The notes below the pieces were generated by a model. That model saw only the letters and a program-made list of their open reading frames with translations, ran no database searches and had not been told where the DNA came from. Of a DNA stretch of 64,000 bases, positions 1-9,559 are shown in pieces. This stretch comes from Vibrio tapetis subsp. tapetis (GTDB lineage Bacteria; Pseudomonadota; Gammaproteobacteria; Enterobacterales; Vibrionaceae). The position numbers and the translations under genes were made by a program. The stretch is taken from NCBI RefSeq assembly GCF_900233005.1, contig NZ_LT960611.1, positions 1,922,001-1,986,000 on the forward strand. The letters run 5' to 3'. Positions within the stretch are counted from its first letter, which is position 1; the number at the start of each line of letters is the position of its first letter.

Positions 1-267
1 ACTCGCGTTGATCCCTATGGTCGTAAAGAAATAGACCAATAAGACATCTCGCGCCGTAAGATCAAAGTTCACTTCCACCGACGTCACGACATAAATCAGC
101 GTGAAAAGCAGAGAAAACACGATGCCACCGGAAACTGGCTCCGGAATACTGAATTCCTTCAGAAAGCCAACCACCTGATTTAAGCGTCGGCCGATGAACA
201 AAACAATAATGCCTATGGTAACCGTAAAGAATGAATTGAGCTGAAGCGCTCCATCCGAGAATTCCAT
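1..267 (-). CDS. gltS: Sodium/glutamate symporter GltS, N-terminal part (3' end outside window)
   Basis: The first 89 residues of a membrane protein that runs off the left edge of the window. It starts at an ATG (265-267) preceded by AAGGA. Residues such as GRRLNQVVGFLKEFSIPEPV and, further on, VEVNFDLTARD and FFTTIGINA match the N-terminus of GltS, the sodium-coupled glutamate carrier of the inner membrane, as I know it from Escherichia coli. Two hydrophobic segments are visible before the cut. It lies downstream of the suf operon on the same strand with a 138-bp gap, so it probably has its own promoter. Identification is by family resemblance; only the first fifth of the usual roughly 400 residues is seen. 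Confidence 0.85.
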   Translation of the reverse strand, partial: MEFSDGALQLNSFFTVTIGIIVLFIGRRLNQVVGFLKEFSIPEPVSGGIVFSLLFTLIYVVTSVEVNFDLTARDVLLVYFFTTIGINAS

Positions 268-405
268 TTTCTATCCTTAAGTAATCGACATTTAAATAAG
301 AGACTAATTTAATATCTTGATTCTGTACACCTAATCCGCGCTCAAGTACGAACCCAATCTATCTTGTTTAAGTAGGAAGCCATGCCAAGTGTTAAGAGCG
401 GCTTA

Positions 406-813
406 CTATATAGCCTGTTTGGCTGTATTAATGATCTGCGCAACGATGGCGGATAACCCCTGACTTCGTGTTGGCGTAATGTGCTGATGCAACTCCAGCT
501 CTTCAAACCAGCCTTTTATATCGAATTCGACAATCTGTACTGGCGTTCTGCCATCGTATGCAATAATCGTTAGCGCAATGAGCCCTTTAACAATGGCCGC
601 ATCACTGTGAGCAAATAATCGAAAAACACCACCGTCATGAACCAAGACTTGTTGCAACCAAACTTGGCTCTGGCAACCCTGTAACTCGTACTCCTTAGTT
701 CGCTTTGCAACATCAAGGCTAGGTAAGTTTTCGCCTAATTCAATCAAATACAGATAACGCTGTTCCCAATCCACACAACGGGCAAAGTTTCGAACAAGTT
801 TTTCTGGCGTCAT
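406..813 (-). CDS. sufE: Cysteine desulfuration protein SufE
   Basis: A 135-residue SufE-family protein, the sulfur acceptor that takes persulfide from SufS and hands it to the SufBCD scaffold in the cytoplasm. The active-site cysteine sits in YELQGCQSQVW (about residue 47), the SufE signature. Length is typical for the family. It is the last gene of the suf operon, starting 3 bp after the stop of sufS, so translational coupling is likely. CsdE is the close paralogue and cannot be ruled out by motif alone, but the position behind sufABCDS makes SufE the better name. Confidence 0.93.
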   Translation of the reverse strand: MTPEKLVRNFARCVDWEQRYLYLIELGENLPSLDVAKRTKEYELQGCQSQVWLQQVLVHDGGVFRLFAHSDAAIVKGLIALTIIAYDGRTPVQIVEFDIKGWFEELELHQHITPTRSQGLSAIVAQIINTAKQAI

Positions 814-816
814 TAT

Positions 817-2067
817 TTATCCTAGTAAAGTGGTGATGCGTTTCAACCCGGTAACCAAGCTATCTACGTCGGCCTTACTGGAGTAACAGCCCAAAGAAGC
901 ACGACAAACCGCCGTTTGATCTAACCGTTGTAGCAAGGGCATCGCGCAGTGGTGCCCCGTTCTAATCGCGATGCCGTATTTATCCAGAAAGAGCCCAACA
1001 TCGTAAGCGTGGTGTGGCGTGAGATTAAAAGCGATAACCCCAGTACGGAATTTAGATTTCCCATAAATGACAACACCTTCAACACGCGCCAGTTGCGCCA
1101 ACGCGTAATCCATAAGCTCAGTTTCGTGTTCTTGAATGGCATCCAGAGTGATGGATTCCATAAAATCAATCGCCGCTCCTAACCCCAAAATTGCGGCAAT
1201 GTTGGGCGTCCCCGCTTCAAAACACCAAGGCGCACTGTTATAGCGAGTTCCACGAGGTAAAGAGACTTGGCTTATCATGGCGCCGCCCCCTTCCCATGGT
1301 GACATGTTCAAGAGATGTTCGTGCTTTGCAAACAAAGCTCCGATTCCCGTAGGCCCGTAGAGTTTGTGTGCTGAAAACACGTAAAAATCGCAACCCAATG
1401 CCGAGACATCCACCTTTTGGTGCATCACCGCTTGCGCCCCGTCGACCAGCACAGGCACACCATAACGATGCGCAGTTTGAGTAATGGAGGCAATATCGTT
1501 CACACACCCCAAGACATTGGATACGTGAGTACAGGCTAACAAAATCGTGCTTTCACAGAGCAAAGGCAGTAGGTCATCGATATTCAATTCGCCAGTCTCT
1601 GTCATTGGCCAGACTTTGATCTCAACATCAAACTCTTCAGCCAACATTTGCCAAGGAACCAAATTGGCGTGATGTTCCATTTCAGTCACAATGATCTGGT
1701 TCTGATGTGGAGTTAATGAGCGCTTCAAACGCGGTTTAACGAACGAGTTGGCGATTAAGTTAATCGCTTCGGTTGTGCCTTTGGTAAACACAATTTCTTC
1801 GCGTCTTTCAGCCCCCAAAAACTGTTGAACTTGGTCGCGCACGTTTTCCATGTTTTCGGTCGCAACGGCACTCAGTTGGTGAACCCCACGATGCACGGTC
1901 GCATATTCATGCTGATAAAAATGCGTCATTCTGTCTATAACGCTTTGTGGCGTTTGTGCACTTGCCGCGCTGTCTAAATACACCAGAGGTTTATCATTAA
2001 CGCATTGCTTTAACGTGGGGAACTGCTCTCGACATTCGGATAACATCGCAGCTTTAAGCTCACTCAT
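817..2067 (-). CDS. sufS: Cysteine desulfurase SufS (group II)
   Basis: A 416-residue PLP-dependent aminotransferase-fold enzyme that removes sulfur from L-cysteine, giving alanine and an enzyme persulfide. The PLP lysine lies in FSAHKLYGPTG (about residue 235) and the catalytic cysteine in RTGHHCAMPL (about residue 374), the RxGHHCA signature of the SufS/CsdA group. Length agrees with the family (about 406-415). The start ATG overlaps the stop of sufD in an ATGA arrangement, and sufE follows 3 bp after its end, so sufD-S-E are translated as a coupled set. All visible catalytic residues are present. Confidence 0.96.
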   Translation of the reverse strand: MSELKAAMLSECREQFPTLKQCVNDKPLVYLDSAASAQTPQSVIDRMTHFYQHEYATVHRGVHQLSAVATENMENVRDQVQQFLGAERREEIVFTKGTTEAINLIANSFVKPRLKRSLTPHQNQIIVTEMEHHANLVPWQMLAEEFDVEIKVWPMTETGELNIDDLLPLLCESTILLACTHVSNVLGCVNDIASITQTAHRYGVPVLVDGAQAVMHQKVDVSALGCDFYVFSAHKLYGPTGIGALFAKHEHLLNMSPWEGGGAMISQVSLPRGTRYNSAPWCFEAGTPNIAAILGLGAAIDFMESITLDAIQEHETELMDYALAQLARVEGVVIYGKSKFRTGVIAFNLTPHHAYDVGLFLDKYGIAIRTGHHCAMPLLQRLDQTAVCRASLGCYSSKADVDSLVTGLKRITTLLG

Positions 2068-3311
2068 GCCATGTCCAACTTCTGCTCAATTCTACGAATG
2101 ATATGCTGCCTGACGTCGTCATTCTCGATAGCATCGGTTAGCTCTCCGGCAAAGGCAAAGGTGATCATTTTCTCAGCTTGAGCCAAAGGTATTCCTCTTG
2201 CTCTTAAGTAGAACACTTGACTCGGATCGATTTGCCCCGTAGTTGCACCGTGGCTGCATTTCACGTCATCGGCATAGATTTCTAGTTGTGGCTTGCTGTT
2301 TACTTGAGCCAAATCGCTGAGCAACAAATTGTGATTGTCCATTTGACCATTGGTTTTAATCGCATGTTTATCAACCAATATCGAGCCATTGAACACACCA
2401 ATACCGTTGTCTTTGCCTATGATTTTATGAGTTTGATCGCTGTCGCAATGTGGCGAGGCGTGCTGAATGTAAGTTCGAGTATCAAAGACTTGTTCTTGCT
2501 TTGGTAGCGCCAAGCTATTGAGCTGAGCATAACCCCCAGCGCCTTGCAACGTCGCACTGGTCGAGTGCCGAGTCAATTGTCCTTCAAGCATAAATACGTC
2601 ACTACGCACTTGGCTGTCTCTTTGCGCCATCACATCATTGTGAGCAAAGTGGTGCTGCTGTTGGCTCTCTTCAACCAACTTAAAATGGCGATAATTGGCG
2701 CCATTACCGACCTCACACGATAACCTTGAACACGTGACGCCGCCACCTAGCGCAAGCGAAGTATGGTGCTCGTATACCTCACACTGAGCCCCTTGCCCAA
2801 GTTCAATGTGGTGACGATAGCTGCACAATTCCCCTAACCCACCAGAATTTAGATGGAACAAGTAAATCGGCTTTTTCACTTGAGTGTTATTTCGCACTCG
2901 TACATGCACGCCGGTGGTCGCACTTGCTTCCGCCAATCGCGATACCATGTCAGGCGCAATGGCCGTTCCGTAATCAAAAGTCTCCGCCGTCATTAACTCG
3001 TAATCTACGTTGGGGATTTCGTCTGAGAGATCATGTTGAAATTCACCATCAAAGAACACCAAACGATAACAGTCGAACACCATGCTTAAGCTTTCAAACG
3101 AAATACCGTGCACATTTCCATGAGAAGGTTTGCAATACGGCAACTGGACAAAATCAACAAGCGAGGTGTACTTCCAGTCTTCGTGGCGTTCGTCGGGCAG
3201 CCCGAATTTCAATAAAGATTGCCAATGACTCTGCTGCCATGAACTCTGCCCAACCAAGCCAGACAGTCGAGTTAAAGCGACGTCTCTATTCTTCTCCGAT
3301 AATCCAACCAT
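2064..3311 (-). CDS. sufD: Fe-S cluster assembly scaffold protein SufD
   Basis: A 415-residue SufD, partner of SufB and the SufC ATPase in the SufBC2D scaffold that builds Fe-S clusters under iron limitation or oxidative stress. Family marks are the C-terminal stretch KCSHGATTGQID followed by FYLRARGI, shared by SufB and SufD, and the N-terminal RHEDWKYTSL typical of SufD. The start at 3311 lies inside sufC, giving a 26-bp overlap, but a GGAGG about nine bases upstream of this ATG supports it. Its own stop overlaps the sufS start. Fewer catalytic marks than SufB are expected, since SufD is mainly structural and iron-binding. Confidence 0.95.
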   Translation of the reverse strand: MVGLSEKNRDVALTRLSGLVGQSSWQQSHWQSLLKFGLPDERHEDWKYTSLVDFVQLPYCKPSHGNVHGISFESLSMVFDCYRLVFFDGEFQHDLSDEIPNVDYELMTAETFDYGTAIAPDMVSRLAEASATTGVHVRVRNNTQVKKPIYLFHLNSGGLGELCSYRHHIELGQGAQCEVYEHHTSLALGGGVTCSRLSCEVGNGANYRHFKLVEESQQQHHFAHNDVMAQRDSQVRSDVFMLEGQLTRHSTSATLQGAGGYAQLNSLALPKQEQVFDTRTYIQHASPHCDSDQTHKIIGKDNGIGVFNGSILVDKHAIKTNGQMDNHNLLLSDLAQVNSKPQLEIYADDVKCSHGATTGQIDPSQVFYLRARGIPLAQAEKMITFAFAGELTDAIENDDVRQHIIRRIEQKLDMA

Positions 3312-4032
3312 AGCCTTTATCCTCCAGTTCTTTTGCTAAAGTATGATCACCTGATTTGACGATTTTCCCTTGGTATAACACGTGCACGAAATCCGGTTTA
3401 ATGTAGTCGAGAATTCTCTGATAGTGAGTCACGACTATAAACGAACGATTGCCATCCCTAAGCGCATTCACTCCATCAGACACCGCTTTTAACGCATCAA
3501 TATCCAACCCGGAATCGGTTTCATCCAATATGCATAACTCGGGTTCTAAAACCGCCATTTGCAAAATATCATTACGTTTTTTCTCGCCCCCAGAAAAGCC
3601 CTCGTTGACCGAGCGATTCAACAGATCAAACGGCATTTTCAAGAGTTTGGCTTTTTCTTCTAACAAGTCTTCAAAGTCGAATTGGTCCAATTTGGGTTGT
3701 TGTTGATAAGCACGAATACCGTTCAGAGCGGTTTTTAAGAACAACCGATTACTCACTCCAGGAATTTCTACTGGGTACTGAAAAGCAAGAAAAATGCCCT
3801 CGCCAGCCCTTTCATCAGGGTCGAGATCCGCTAACTCTTTTTGCTTAAACAGCATCTCACCTGCGGTGACTTCGTAATCGGCCTTGCCCGCTAATGTTGC
3901 TGAAAGCGTGCTTTTTCCCGAACCGTTAGGGCCCATAATGGCGTGAACTTCGCCCGCTTTGACCGACAAGTTGATGCCATTAAGGATAGGAGTGCCATCG
4001 ACACTGGCTTCTAGGTTTTTAATCTCTAACAT
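3286..4032 (-). CDS. sufC: Fe-S cluster assembly ATPase SufC
   Basis: A 248-residue ABC-type ATPase that drives the conformational change of the SufBCD scaffold. Walker A is GPNGSGKS (about residues 35-42), the signature motif FSGGEKKR is near residue 147, and Walker B with D-loop reads LCILDETDSGLD. FSGGEKKRNDILQM and the ETDSGLD form (instead of DEPTSGLD) are specific for SufC. Length is standard. It starts 5 bp after the stop of sufB and its last 26 bp overlap sufD. Cytoplasmic; no membrane segment. Confidence 0.97.
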   Translation of the reverse strand: MLEIKNLEASVDGTPILNGINLSVKAGEVHAIMGPNGSGKSTLSATLAGKADYEVTAGEMLFKQKELADLDPDERAGEGIFLAFQYPVEIPGVSNRLFLKTALNGIRAYQQQPKLDQFDFEDLLEEKAKLLKMPFDLLNRSVNEGFSGGEKKRNDILQMAVLEPELCILDETDSGLDIDALKAVSDGVNALRDGNRSFIVVTHYQRILDYIKPDFVHVLYQGKIVKSGDHTLAKELEDKGYGWIIGEE

Positions 4033-4037
4033 AATCG

Positions 4038-5525
4038 TTAACCCACGCTGTGTTCTAAGCTAATAGACAGCAGTTTTTGCGCTTCTATAGCAAATTCGAG
4101 AGGAAGTTCGGAAAAAACATCTTTGCAGAAGCCATTCACAATCATAGAGATTGCATCGTCTTCGCTGATGCCTCGTTGCACACAATAGAAGAGTTGGTCT
4201 TCACCGATGCGAGAGGTGGTGGCTTCGTGTTCTATTTGAGCGGAACTGTTTTTTACTTCCACGTAAGGGAAGGTATGAGCACCACAATCGGCTCCAATGA
4301 GCATGGAATCACACTGAGTAAAATTACGCGCTCCCTCTGCGGTTGGCAGCACCTTCACTAAACCGCGATAGCTATTTTCGCTTTTACCCGCCGAGATACC
4401 TTTAGAAATGATGGTCGATTTTGTGTTCTTACCAATGTGGATCATCTTGGTGCCTGTGTCGGCCTGTTGGTTACCATTTGTTAAAGCAACAGAAAAGAAT
4501 TCACCAACGGAATTGTCACCTTTTAAAATGACACTGGGGTATTTCCAAGTGATCGCCGATCCCGTTTCCGATTGTGTCCAAGACATCTTGCTATTCGTCC
4601 CTTCACACACCGCTCGCTTGGTGACGAAATTCAAAATACCGCCGTCGTTTTCTTCCGAACCTGAGAACCAATTTTGAACCGTGGAATATTTGACTTCGGC
4701 GTCTTTTAAAATCACCACCTCGACAACGGCCGCGTGTAATTGATAAGTGTCTCTGACCGGAGCTGAACAGCCTTCGATATAACTGACATAAGAACCTTCA
4801 TCAGCTACCAAAATGGTGCGCTCAAATTGGCCGGTTTTAGCTTGATTGATCCTAAAGTAGGTAGAGAGTTCTCGCGGGCAATGCACCCCAGGAAGAATAT
4901 AAATAAACGAACCATCAGAGGCGACCGCGGCATTTAACGCGGCAAAGAAGTTGTCTTTGGGCGGCACAACCGACCCCAAGTAACGCTGAACGAGTTTCGG
5001 GTATTCTTGAATGGCTTCACTAAATGAACAGAAGATAATACCAAGCTCACTTAACTCTTCACGATACGTTGTGGTAACGGATACGGAATCAAAAATGGCA
5101 TCAACAGCCACCTCTTTGCCTTCTCTCACTGGCACGCCGAGCTGCTCAAATGCCGCTTCAACTTCTTTTGTCAGAAACGCATTGGAGCCATCCTGTGGGC
5201 TTTCACCCAGCGACGTCTCTGTATCATCGTCTGAGCAACCACCACATTTTGGCGCAGAATAATAACTGTAATTTTGGTAATCGAGCCCTTCGTACTGCGC
5301 TTTAAGCCAATGAGGCTCCTCCATTTCAAGCCACGTTTTGAAAGCGGCCAGTCGAAATTCGAGCATCCATTCAGGTTCATTGCGCTTTTGGGAAATAGCG
5401 CGCACGACGTTTTCATTAATCCCTTTCTCAAGGGTGTCGTTATTCAAATGAGTGAAAAAGCCTTCTTTGTAGCTTTCACTATTTAAGGCTTGTTTTACTT
5501 CCGGCTGAATATCTATTGCAGTCAT
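4038..5525 (-). CDS. sufB: Fe-S cluster assembly protein SufB
   Basis: A 495-residue SufB, the scaffold subunit on which the nascent Fe-S cluster is assembled. Marks include [15 protein letters not shown] near residue 90, [13 protein letters not shown] and the C-terminal region with [26 protein letters not shown] (quoted in parts: [18 protein letters not shown]). An open frame extends ten codons further upstream into sufA, but the ATG at 5523-5525 ([10 protein letters not shown]) gives the usual length and a 1-bp gap after sufA, so it is chosen here. First large gene of the operon after the Fur-controlled sufA. Confidence 0.96.
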   Translation of the reverse strand: MTAIDIQPEVKQALNSESYKEGFFTHLNNDTLEKGINENVVRAISQKRNEPEWMLEFRLAAFKTWLEMEEPHWLKAQYEGLDYQNYSYYSAPKCGGCSDDDTETSLGESPQDGSNAFLTKEVEAAFEQLGVPVREGKEVAVDAIFDSVSVTTTYREELSELGIIFCSFSEAIQEYPKLVQRYLGSVVPPKDNFFAALNAAVASDGSFIYILPGVHCPRELSTYFRINQAKTGQFERTILVADEGSYVSYIEGCSAPVRDTYQLHAAVVEVVILKDAEVKYSTVQNWFSGSEENDGGILNFVTKRAVCEGTNSKMSWTQSETGSAITWKYPSVILKGDNSVGEFFSVALTNGNQQADTGTKMIHIGKNTKSTIISKGISAGKSENSYRGLVKVLPTAEGARNFTQCDSMLIGADCGAHTFPYVEVKNSSAQIEHEATTSRIGEDQLFYCVQRGISEDDAISMIVNGFCKDVFSELPLEFAIEAQKLLSISLEHSVG

Positions 5526-5526
5526 G

Positions 5527-5919
5527 TTAAACACCAAAACTCTCGCCACAGCCACACTCGGCTGTCACGTTGGGGTTGTGATAAACAAAAGTCTGATTAA
5601 GCCCTTCACGTACGTAATCAATTTCAGTGCCATCCACAAATGGCATCGCCTCTAATGCGACATAAAAAGAACAGCCATGAGATTCGAATCGTAATTTATC
5701 TTTATCCGACGTGGCGGTCGTTTTCGATTCACAAACCGAAACTTGATCCAATACATAGGCATACCCAGTACAACCAGAAGGTTTAACCGAAAGCATGATG
5801 AAAATGTCGTCCATAGAAAGTTGAGAAATTCGTTTTGCGGCGGATGGGGTCAGTGAAATCCCCTGCCATTCTTCATCCTGAAGAGAAAAGCTGGCAATAT
5901 CTGTCTTTGAAGAAGTCAT
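5527..5919 (-). CDS. sufA: Fe-S cluster carrier SufA (A-type)
   Basis: An A-type carrier of 130 residues that accepts Fe-S clusters from SufBCD and delivers them to apoproteins. The three conserved cysteines are present: one in [10 protein letters not shown] and two in the C-terminal CGCGESF. The open frame continues 22 codons upstream, but those codons translate the Fur box itself (a run of isoleucines), so they are regulatory DNA. The ATG at 5917-5919 ([10 protein letters not shown]) has an AAGG about eleven bases upstream and is chosen; an ATG at 5935-5937 is the alternative. First gene of sufABCDSE. Confidence 0.92.
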   Translation of the reverse strand: MTSSKTDIASFSLQDEEWQGISLTPSAAKRISQLSMDDIFIMLSVKPSGCTGYAYVLDQVSVCESKTTATSDKDKLRFESHGCSFYVALEAMPFVDGTEIDYVREGLNQTFVYHNPNVTAECGCGESFGV

Positions 5920-5955
5920 AACAACTGCCTTAATCATAAATAACCAGACCGATAT

Positions 5956-5974
5956 GATAATGATAATTATTATC
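5956..5974 (-). promoter_or_regulatory. Fur box upstream of sufA
   Basis: The sequence GATAATGATAATTATTATC matches the classical 19-bp Fur consensus (GATAATGATAATCATTATC) at 18 of 19 positions and sits inside a longer near-palindrome (5951-5979) ending in GATAT/ATATC. It lies 37 bp upstream of the chosen sufA start, where a promoter would be. Repression of suf by iron-loaded Fur is established in Escherichia coli; here it is inferred from the site. Confidence 0.9.
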
Positions 5975-6092
5975 ATATCAACCACAAGTATTCAGAGGGT
6001 AATACAGAATTACGTGATCGATGTTTTAGGCATGCTTATCTTTGGGCTAATCATTGCGTCCCAATGAATAAACATGCCTTACTTTAGAAGGG

Positions 6093-6335
6093 CTAAAATT
6101 GCGCTTCACAAGCAAAAGAAAGCTGCTGCTTTAGGGCGTTAAGATCCCCGATCAGGCGGCCATCAAGGCGAAACTGCGGATAAGTTCTTGCGCTTGGAAA
6201 TAACGACAACAAGGTTTCCCTATCAAAATCGACGTTAAGTTTTAAATGACGAATGTCGTAGCCCTGCTGCTGTAACCAGTTGGCGGCCATCGTACATTGC
6301 GAACAATCTTCCTTGCTAAACATATCAATGTTCAT
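6093..6335 (-). CDS. Glutaredoxin-like protein of the nrdAB operon
   Basis: An 80-residue glutaredoxin/NrdH-like redox protein with the dithiol motif CSQC at residues 11-14 and the cis-proline region ARTYPQFRLDG followed by LIGDL, where glutaredoxins bind thiols. It starts 11 bp after nrdB on the same strand and most likely re-reduces the ribonucleotide reductase alpha subunit. The TYPQ form in place of TVPQ is slightly unusual. Glutathione-dependent (Grx) or thioredoxin-reductase-dependent (NrdH) electron supply cannot be told apart by eye; the CxxC dipeptide SQ differs from the VQ of typical NrdH and PY of typical Grx. Confidence 0.85.
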   Translation of the reverse strand: MNIDMFSKEDCSQCTMAANWLQQQGYDIRHLKLNVDFDRETLLSLFPSARTYPQFRLDGRLIGDLNALKQQLSFACEAQF

Positions 6336-6346
6336 GGTGTATTCCC

Positions 6347-7279
6347 TTAAAAGTCCGCATCGAACGCCAGTTGGCGATCTTGTGGGCGTTTGTACTCCGT
6401 GACCCGTTTCTCGAAGAAATTAGTTTTTCCTTCCATATCGAGTAACCTCATATAATCAAACGGGTTTTCGGCTCCGTATATCTTCTCGAAACGGAATAGC
6501 CCTGCGATCACATCCGCCGTATATTCAATGTACTGACACATCAATTCGGCATTCATACCAATCAATCCGACGGGCAAGGCTTCGGTCACAAACTCTTTTT
6601 CAATCGAGACAGCTTCACGGCAAATTTCTTCAAATTCAGCTTGGCTAACTTGCCCTTGTCCGAGGGTTTTGAACAACAAAGCAGAAAAGCTAAAATGCAG
6701 GCCCTCGTCGCGAGCAATCAAGTCATTACTCGCCGCTAACCCTGCCAACAAACCCCGTTTCCTAAAGTAGTAAATGGCACAAAAACTGCCTGCGAAAAAC
6801 AGCCCTTCAACCAAACCAAAAGCAATCAACCTCATCGCCAGCGGTTTATCGGATGATATCCACCGCATCACCCAATCGGCTTTACGCTTTACTGTTGGCA
6901 CGTTGTCTATGGCGTTAAATAGCCTTTCTCGCTCTTCAATATCCGGGATGTAGGTTTCTAGCTGCAATGCATAAGTCTCGGCATGAATCACTTCGTTAAA
7001 CGCTTGCAAAGCGAGAAAACACCGAGCTTCGGCTATCTCGATTTCGCCATAAAATCGGGTTAACAAGTTTTCGTTAATCATGCCCTCACTTTGAGCAAAG
7101 AAGGCCAGAACGTGACGGATAAAGTGCAGCTCGCCATCGGTCAGTTTGGCTAAGTCGGGAATGTCTTGGGCAAAATCGAGCTCTTCTGTGGTCCAAAATG
7201 CCGCTTCATGGGTTTTATACGCCTGCCAGATTTCTTCATATTGAATAGGAAAAAGGCTGAATTTATTCTTAACAATCAT
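6347..7279 (-). CDS. nrdB: Class I ribonucleotide reductase, beta subunit (NrdB/R2)
   Basis: A 310-residue R2 protein that holds the di-metal centre and tyrosyl radical needed for reduction of ribonucleotides. Aligning motifs by eye to mouse R2, metal ligands are D35 (TEELD), E96 and H99 (NEVIH), a glutamate in EGLFFAGSF, and E and H in RDEGLHF; the radical tyrosine is Y103 in HAETYALQ, so this is not a tyrosine-less class Ic enzyme. It is shorter than the 376-residue Escherichia coli NrdB and resembles the eukaryote/phage-type R2. A Shine-Dalgarno AAAGGA precedes the ATG. Operon nrdA-nrdB-grx; no nrdI is present. Confidence 0.95.
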   Translation of the reverse strand: MIVKNKFSLFPIQYEEIWQAYKTHEAAFWTTEELDFAQDIPDLAKLTDGELHFIRHVLAFFAQSEGMINENLLTRFYGEIEIAEARCFLALQAFNEVIHAETYALQLETYIPDIEERERLFNAIDNVPTVKRKADWVMRWISSDKPLAMRLIAFGLVEGLFFAGSFCAIYYFRKRGLLAGLAASNDLIARDEGLHFSFSALLFKTLGQGQVSQAEFEEICREAVSIEKEFVTEALPVGLIGMNAELMCQYIEYTADVIAGLFRFEKIYGAENPFDYMRLLDMEGKTNFFEKRVTEYKRPQDRQLAFDADF

Positions 7280-7306
7280 GGGGGTTCCTTTAAGGTAAGC
7301 CGGACA

Positions 7307-9559
7307 CTATGCGCCGCAGTTTAGGCAGTCTTCATCTTCTACGTTCACCGTCATTTTGACCGCGTTAGTTGAAGGTTTAGTCCGTAGGTAATACATCCCT
7401 GTCTTCAAGCCCGATTTCCAAGCATAGAAATGCATGGCGTTAATTTGAGCGAAGGTCGGTGAGGCCAACCAGAGGTTCAAACTTTGGGACTGACAAACGT
7501 ACGGCCCTCTGTCTGCCGACATTTCAATGATGTCTTTTTGCGAAATCTCCCACACGGAACGGTAGACCTCTTTCATCTCATCGGGGATGCTCGCAAGATC
7601 TTGAACTGAGCCATTATTGGCAATGATGCTGTCGCGGATCTCTGGCGTCCAAAGTCCTTTGGCCTCTAACGCCGACACCAGATGTTTGTTAATGAGAATG
7701 AACTCACCAGAGAGTGTTTGTCGCTTATAGATGTTGTTCGTTTGCGCCTCAAACGCTTCTGTATTACCCAATATCTGCGCAGTAGGCGCAGTTGGCATTT
7801 GCGCTATTAGCAATGAATTCCTTAAACCGTGAGTCACTACTTGCTGCTTGAGCGCTTTCCAATCCCAACGCTCCGACGGTGTGGTGTCCCACATATCAAA
7901 CTGAAAAACACCTTGGCTTGCCGGGCTACCATCAAAACTGCTGTAAGCACCTAATTGCTCTGCCCTTTCACTCGATGCTTGTAAGGCGGCGTGATACATG
8001 GTTTCGGCAATATCGCGATTCAACGCTTTGGCACTGTCGCTGGTATAAGGCAAATTGAGCATGAAGAACACATCGGCTAAGCCTTGAATACCCAAACCCA
8101 CTGGCCTATGAGCGTGATTTGCCGCTTCAATTTTATCGGTTGGATGATAGTTAACCTCAATCACCCGATCTAAGTTCTTAATGGCAATTTTGGTAACGCG
8201 ATGCAGTTCTTCAAAATTAAACGCGCCGCGCCGAACAAATTTAGGCAACGCTATCGACGCCAGATTACAGGCCGCGGTCTCTTTGCCACTGGATACTTCC
8301 ATGATCTCCGCGCACAAGTTACTGGACTTAATGGTGCCAATGTTCTGCTGGTTAGATTTGGTATTACATGCGTCTTTGTAGAGCATGTAAGGCGTGCCAG
8401 TTTCAGCCTGAGACTCAATGATTTGAGTCATCAACTGGCGCGCCTTAATCGTTTTAATGCCCAAGCCTTGTTGTTCGTATTGTTGGTAAAGTTCCACAAA
8501 CTCTTCACCATAAACGTCCGACAAACCTTTGGCATTATGTTCGCTAAAGAGTGTCCATTCACCGTCTTGCTCAACCCTTTCCATAAACAAGTCAGGCACC
8601 CAAAGTGACAAGAACAGATCACGCGCTCGAAACTCTTCTTTACCGTGATTCTTTCTTAAGTCCAAAAACGATTCGATGTCGGCATGCCAAGGTTCAAGAT
8701 AAATCGCAAAAGAGCCCTTTCGCTTGCCGCCACCTTGGTCGACATACCGTGCGGTCTTATTAAACACTTTTAGCATTGGAATGATGCCATTCGAGATACC
8801 ATTGGTGCCCAAAATTGGCGCACCTGATGCGCGAATATTGTGAATGTGTAAGCCAATGCCACCCGCAGACTTGGAGATCAAAGCGCAGTCCTTGAGTGTA
8901 TCGTAGATACCTGAAATGGAGTCTTCTTGCATACCCAGTAAGAAACAGGAAGAAAGCTGCTGCATTTTAAGGCCAGCATTAAAAAGAGTTGGGGTAGCAT
9001 GAGTATAAAAACCAAGGCTTAACATATCGTATAGCTGCTTGATCTCACCAATATCATCGCCTGCGACCGCGATGGCAACTCTCAAATACATGTCTTGAGG
9101 CCGTTCGACAATCACGCCATCGATTTTCAGTAAGTAGGAACGCTCAAGAGTTTTGAATCCAAAGTAATCAAAATCATAATCTCTTTGATAGTCAATAAGG
9201 TCAGTTAGGATCTCACCATACTTACGCACTTGCGCCGTGTATTCAGCGGAAAGCAAGCCAATGGCTGAAAGCCGTTCCGTTGCATGCAAGAAACCTGACG
9301 TTTCTTTTTGCAACGAACTGACCAACACTCTTGCCGCCAACTTTGAGTAATCAGGATGCTCCGCTGCGAGGCTTGCAGCCGTCTCTGATAGGAACACATC
9401 AATTTGTGTCACCTTAATGCCATCATACAGACCCGATACCACCTTCTGAGCAACCGAAATCGGTTCTACCTTCAATCCATCGGCCATGGCTTCTGCGCGT
9501 CTTGTGACTTTATCAAGGCTTGCTTTCTCTACTCGACCATCTCTTTTTATAACGTCCAT
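7307..9559 (-). CDS. nrdA: Class I ribonucleotide reductase, alpha subunit (NrdA/R1)
   Basis: A 750-residue large subunit that carries the active site and converts ribonucleoside diphosphates to deoxy forms. The N-terminus (MDVIKRDGRVEKASLDKV) is an ATP-cone, the allosteric domain. Active-site cysteines are visible in QLSSCFLL and ETAACNLASI with the NLCAE region between them, and the C-terminal redox pair is in the tail EDEDCLNCGA, which shuttles electrons from the glutaredoxin encoded downstream. The tail differs from Escherichia coli NrdA and resembles that of eukaryote-type enzymes. First gene of the operon, with a Fur-like box about 60 bp upstream, suggesting it is a second, iron-stress reductase rather than the housekeeping copy. 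Confidence 0.95.
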   Translation of the reverse strand: MDVIKRDGRVEKASLDKVTRRAEAMADGLKVEPISVAQKVVSGLYDGIKVTQIDVFLSETAASLAAEHPDYSKLAARVLVSSLQKETSGFLHATERLSAIGLLSAEYTAQVRKYGEILTDLIDYQRDYDFDYFGFKTLERSYLLKIDGVIVERPQDMYLRVAIAVAGDDIGEIKQLYDMLSLGFYTHATPTLFNAGLKMQQLSSCFLLGMQEDSISGIYDTLKDCALISKSAGGIGLHIHNIRASGAPILGTNGISNGIIPMLKVFNKTARYVDQGGGKRKGSFAIYLEPWHADIESFLDLRKNHGKEEFRARDLFLSLWVPDLFMERVEQDGEWTLFSEHNAKGLSDVYGEEFVELYQQYEQQGLGIKTIKARQLMTQIIESQAETGTPYMLYKDACNTKSNQQNIGTIKSSNLCAEIMEVSSGKETAACNLASIALPKFVRRGAFNFEELHRVTKIAIKNLDRVIEVNYHPTDKIEAANHAHRPVGLGIQGLADVFFMLNLPYTSDSAKALNRDIAETMYHAALQASSERAEQLGAYSSFDGSPASQGVFQFDMWDTTPSERWDWKALKQQVVTHGLRNSLLIAQMPTAPTAQILGNTEAFEAQTNNIYKRQTLSGEFILINKHLVSALEAKGLWTPEIRDSIIANNGSVQDLASIPDEMKEVYRSVWEISQKDIIEMSADRGPYVCQSQSLNLWLASPTFAQINAMHFYAWKSGLKTGMYYLRTKPSTNAVKMTVNVEDEDCLNCGA

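Noticed and set aside
5920..5985. N-terminal extension of SufA with a run of isoleucines
   Set aside because: The codons are the Fur box and promoter region; an ATG with a ribosome site lies downstream at 5919.
6035..6090. Long imperfect stem (AGGCATG ... CATGCCT) after the glutaredoxin gene as terminator
   Set aside because: The stem is interrupted by large bulges and no U-tract follows.
6347..7279. Possible class Ic (tyrosine-less) NrdB because a Leu occurs in CFLALQ where mouse R2 has CFYGFQ
   Set aside because: Counting from the metal ligands E96 and H99, the radical tyrosine is Y103 in HAETY and is present.
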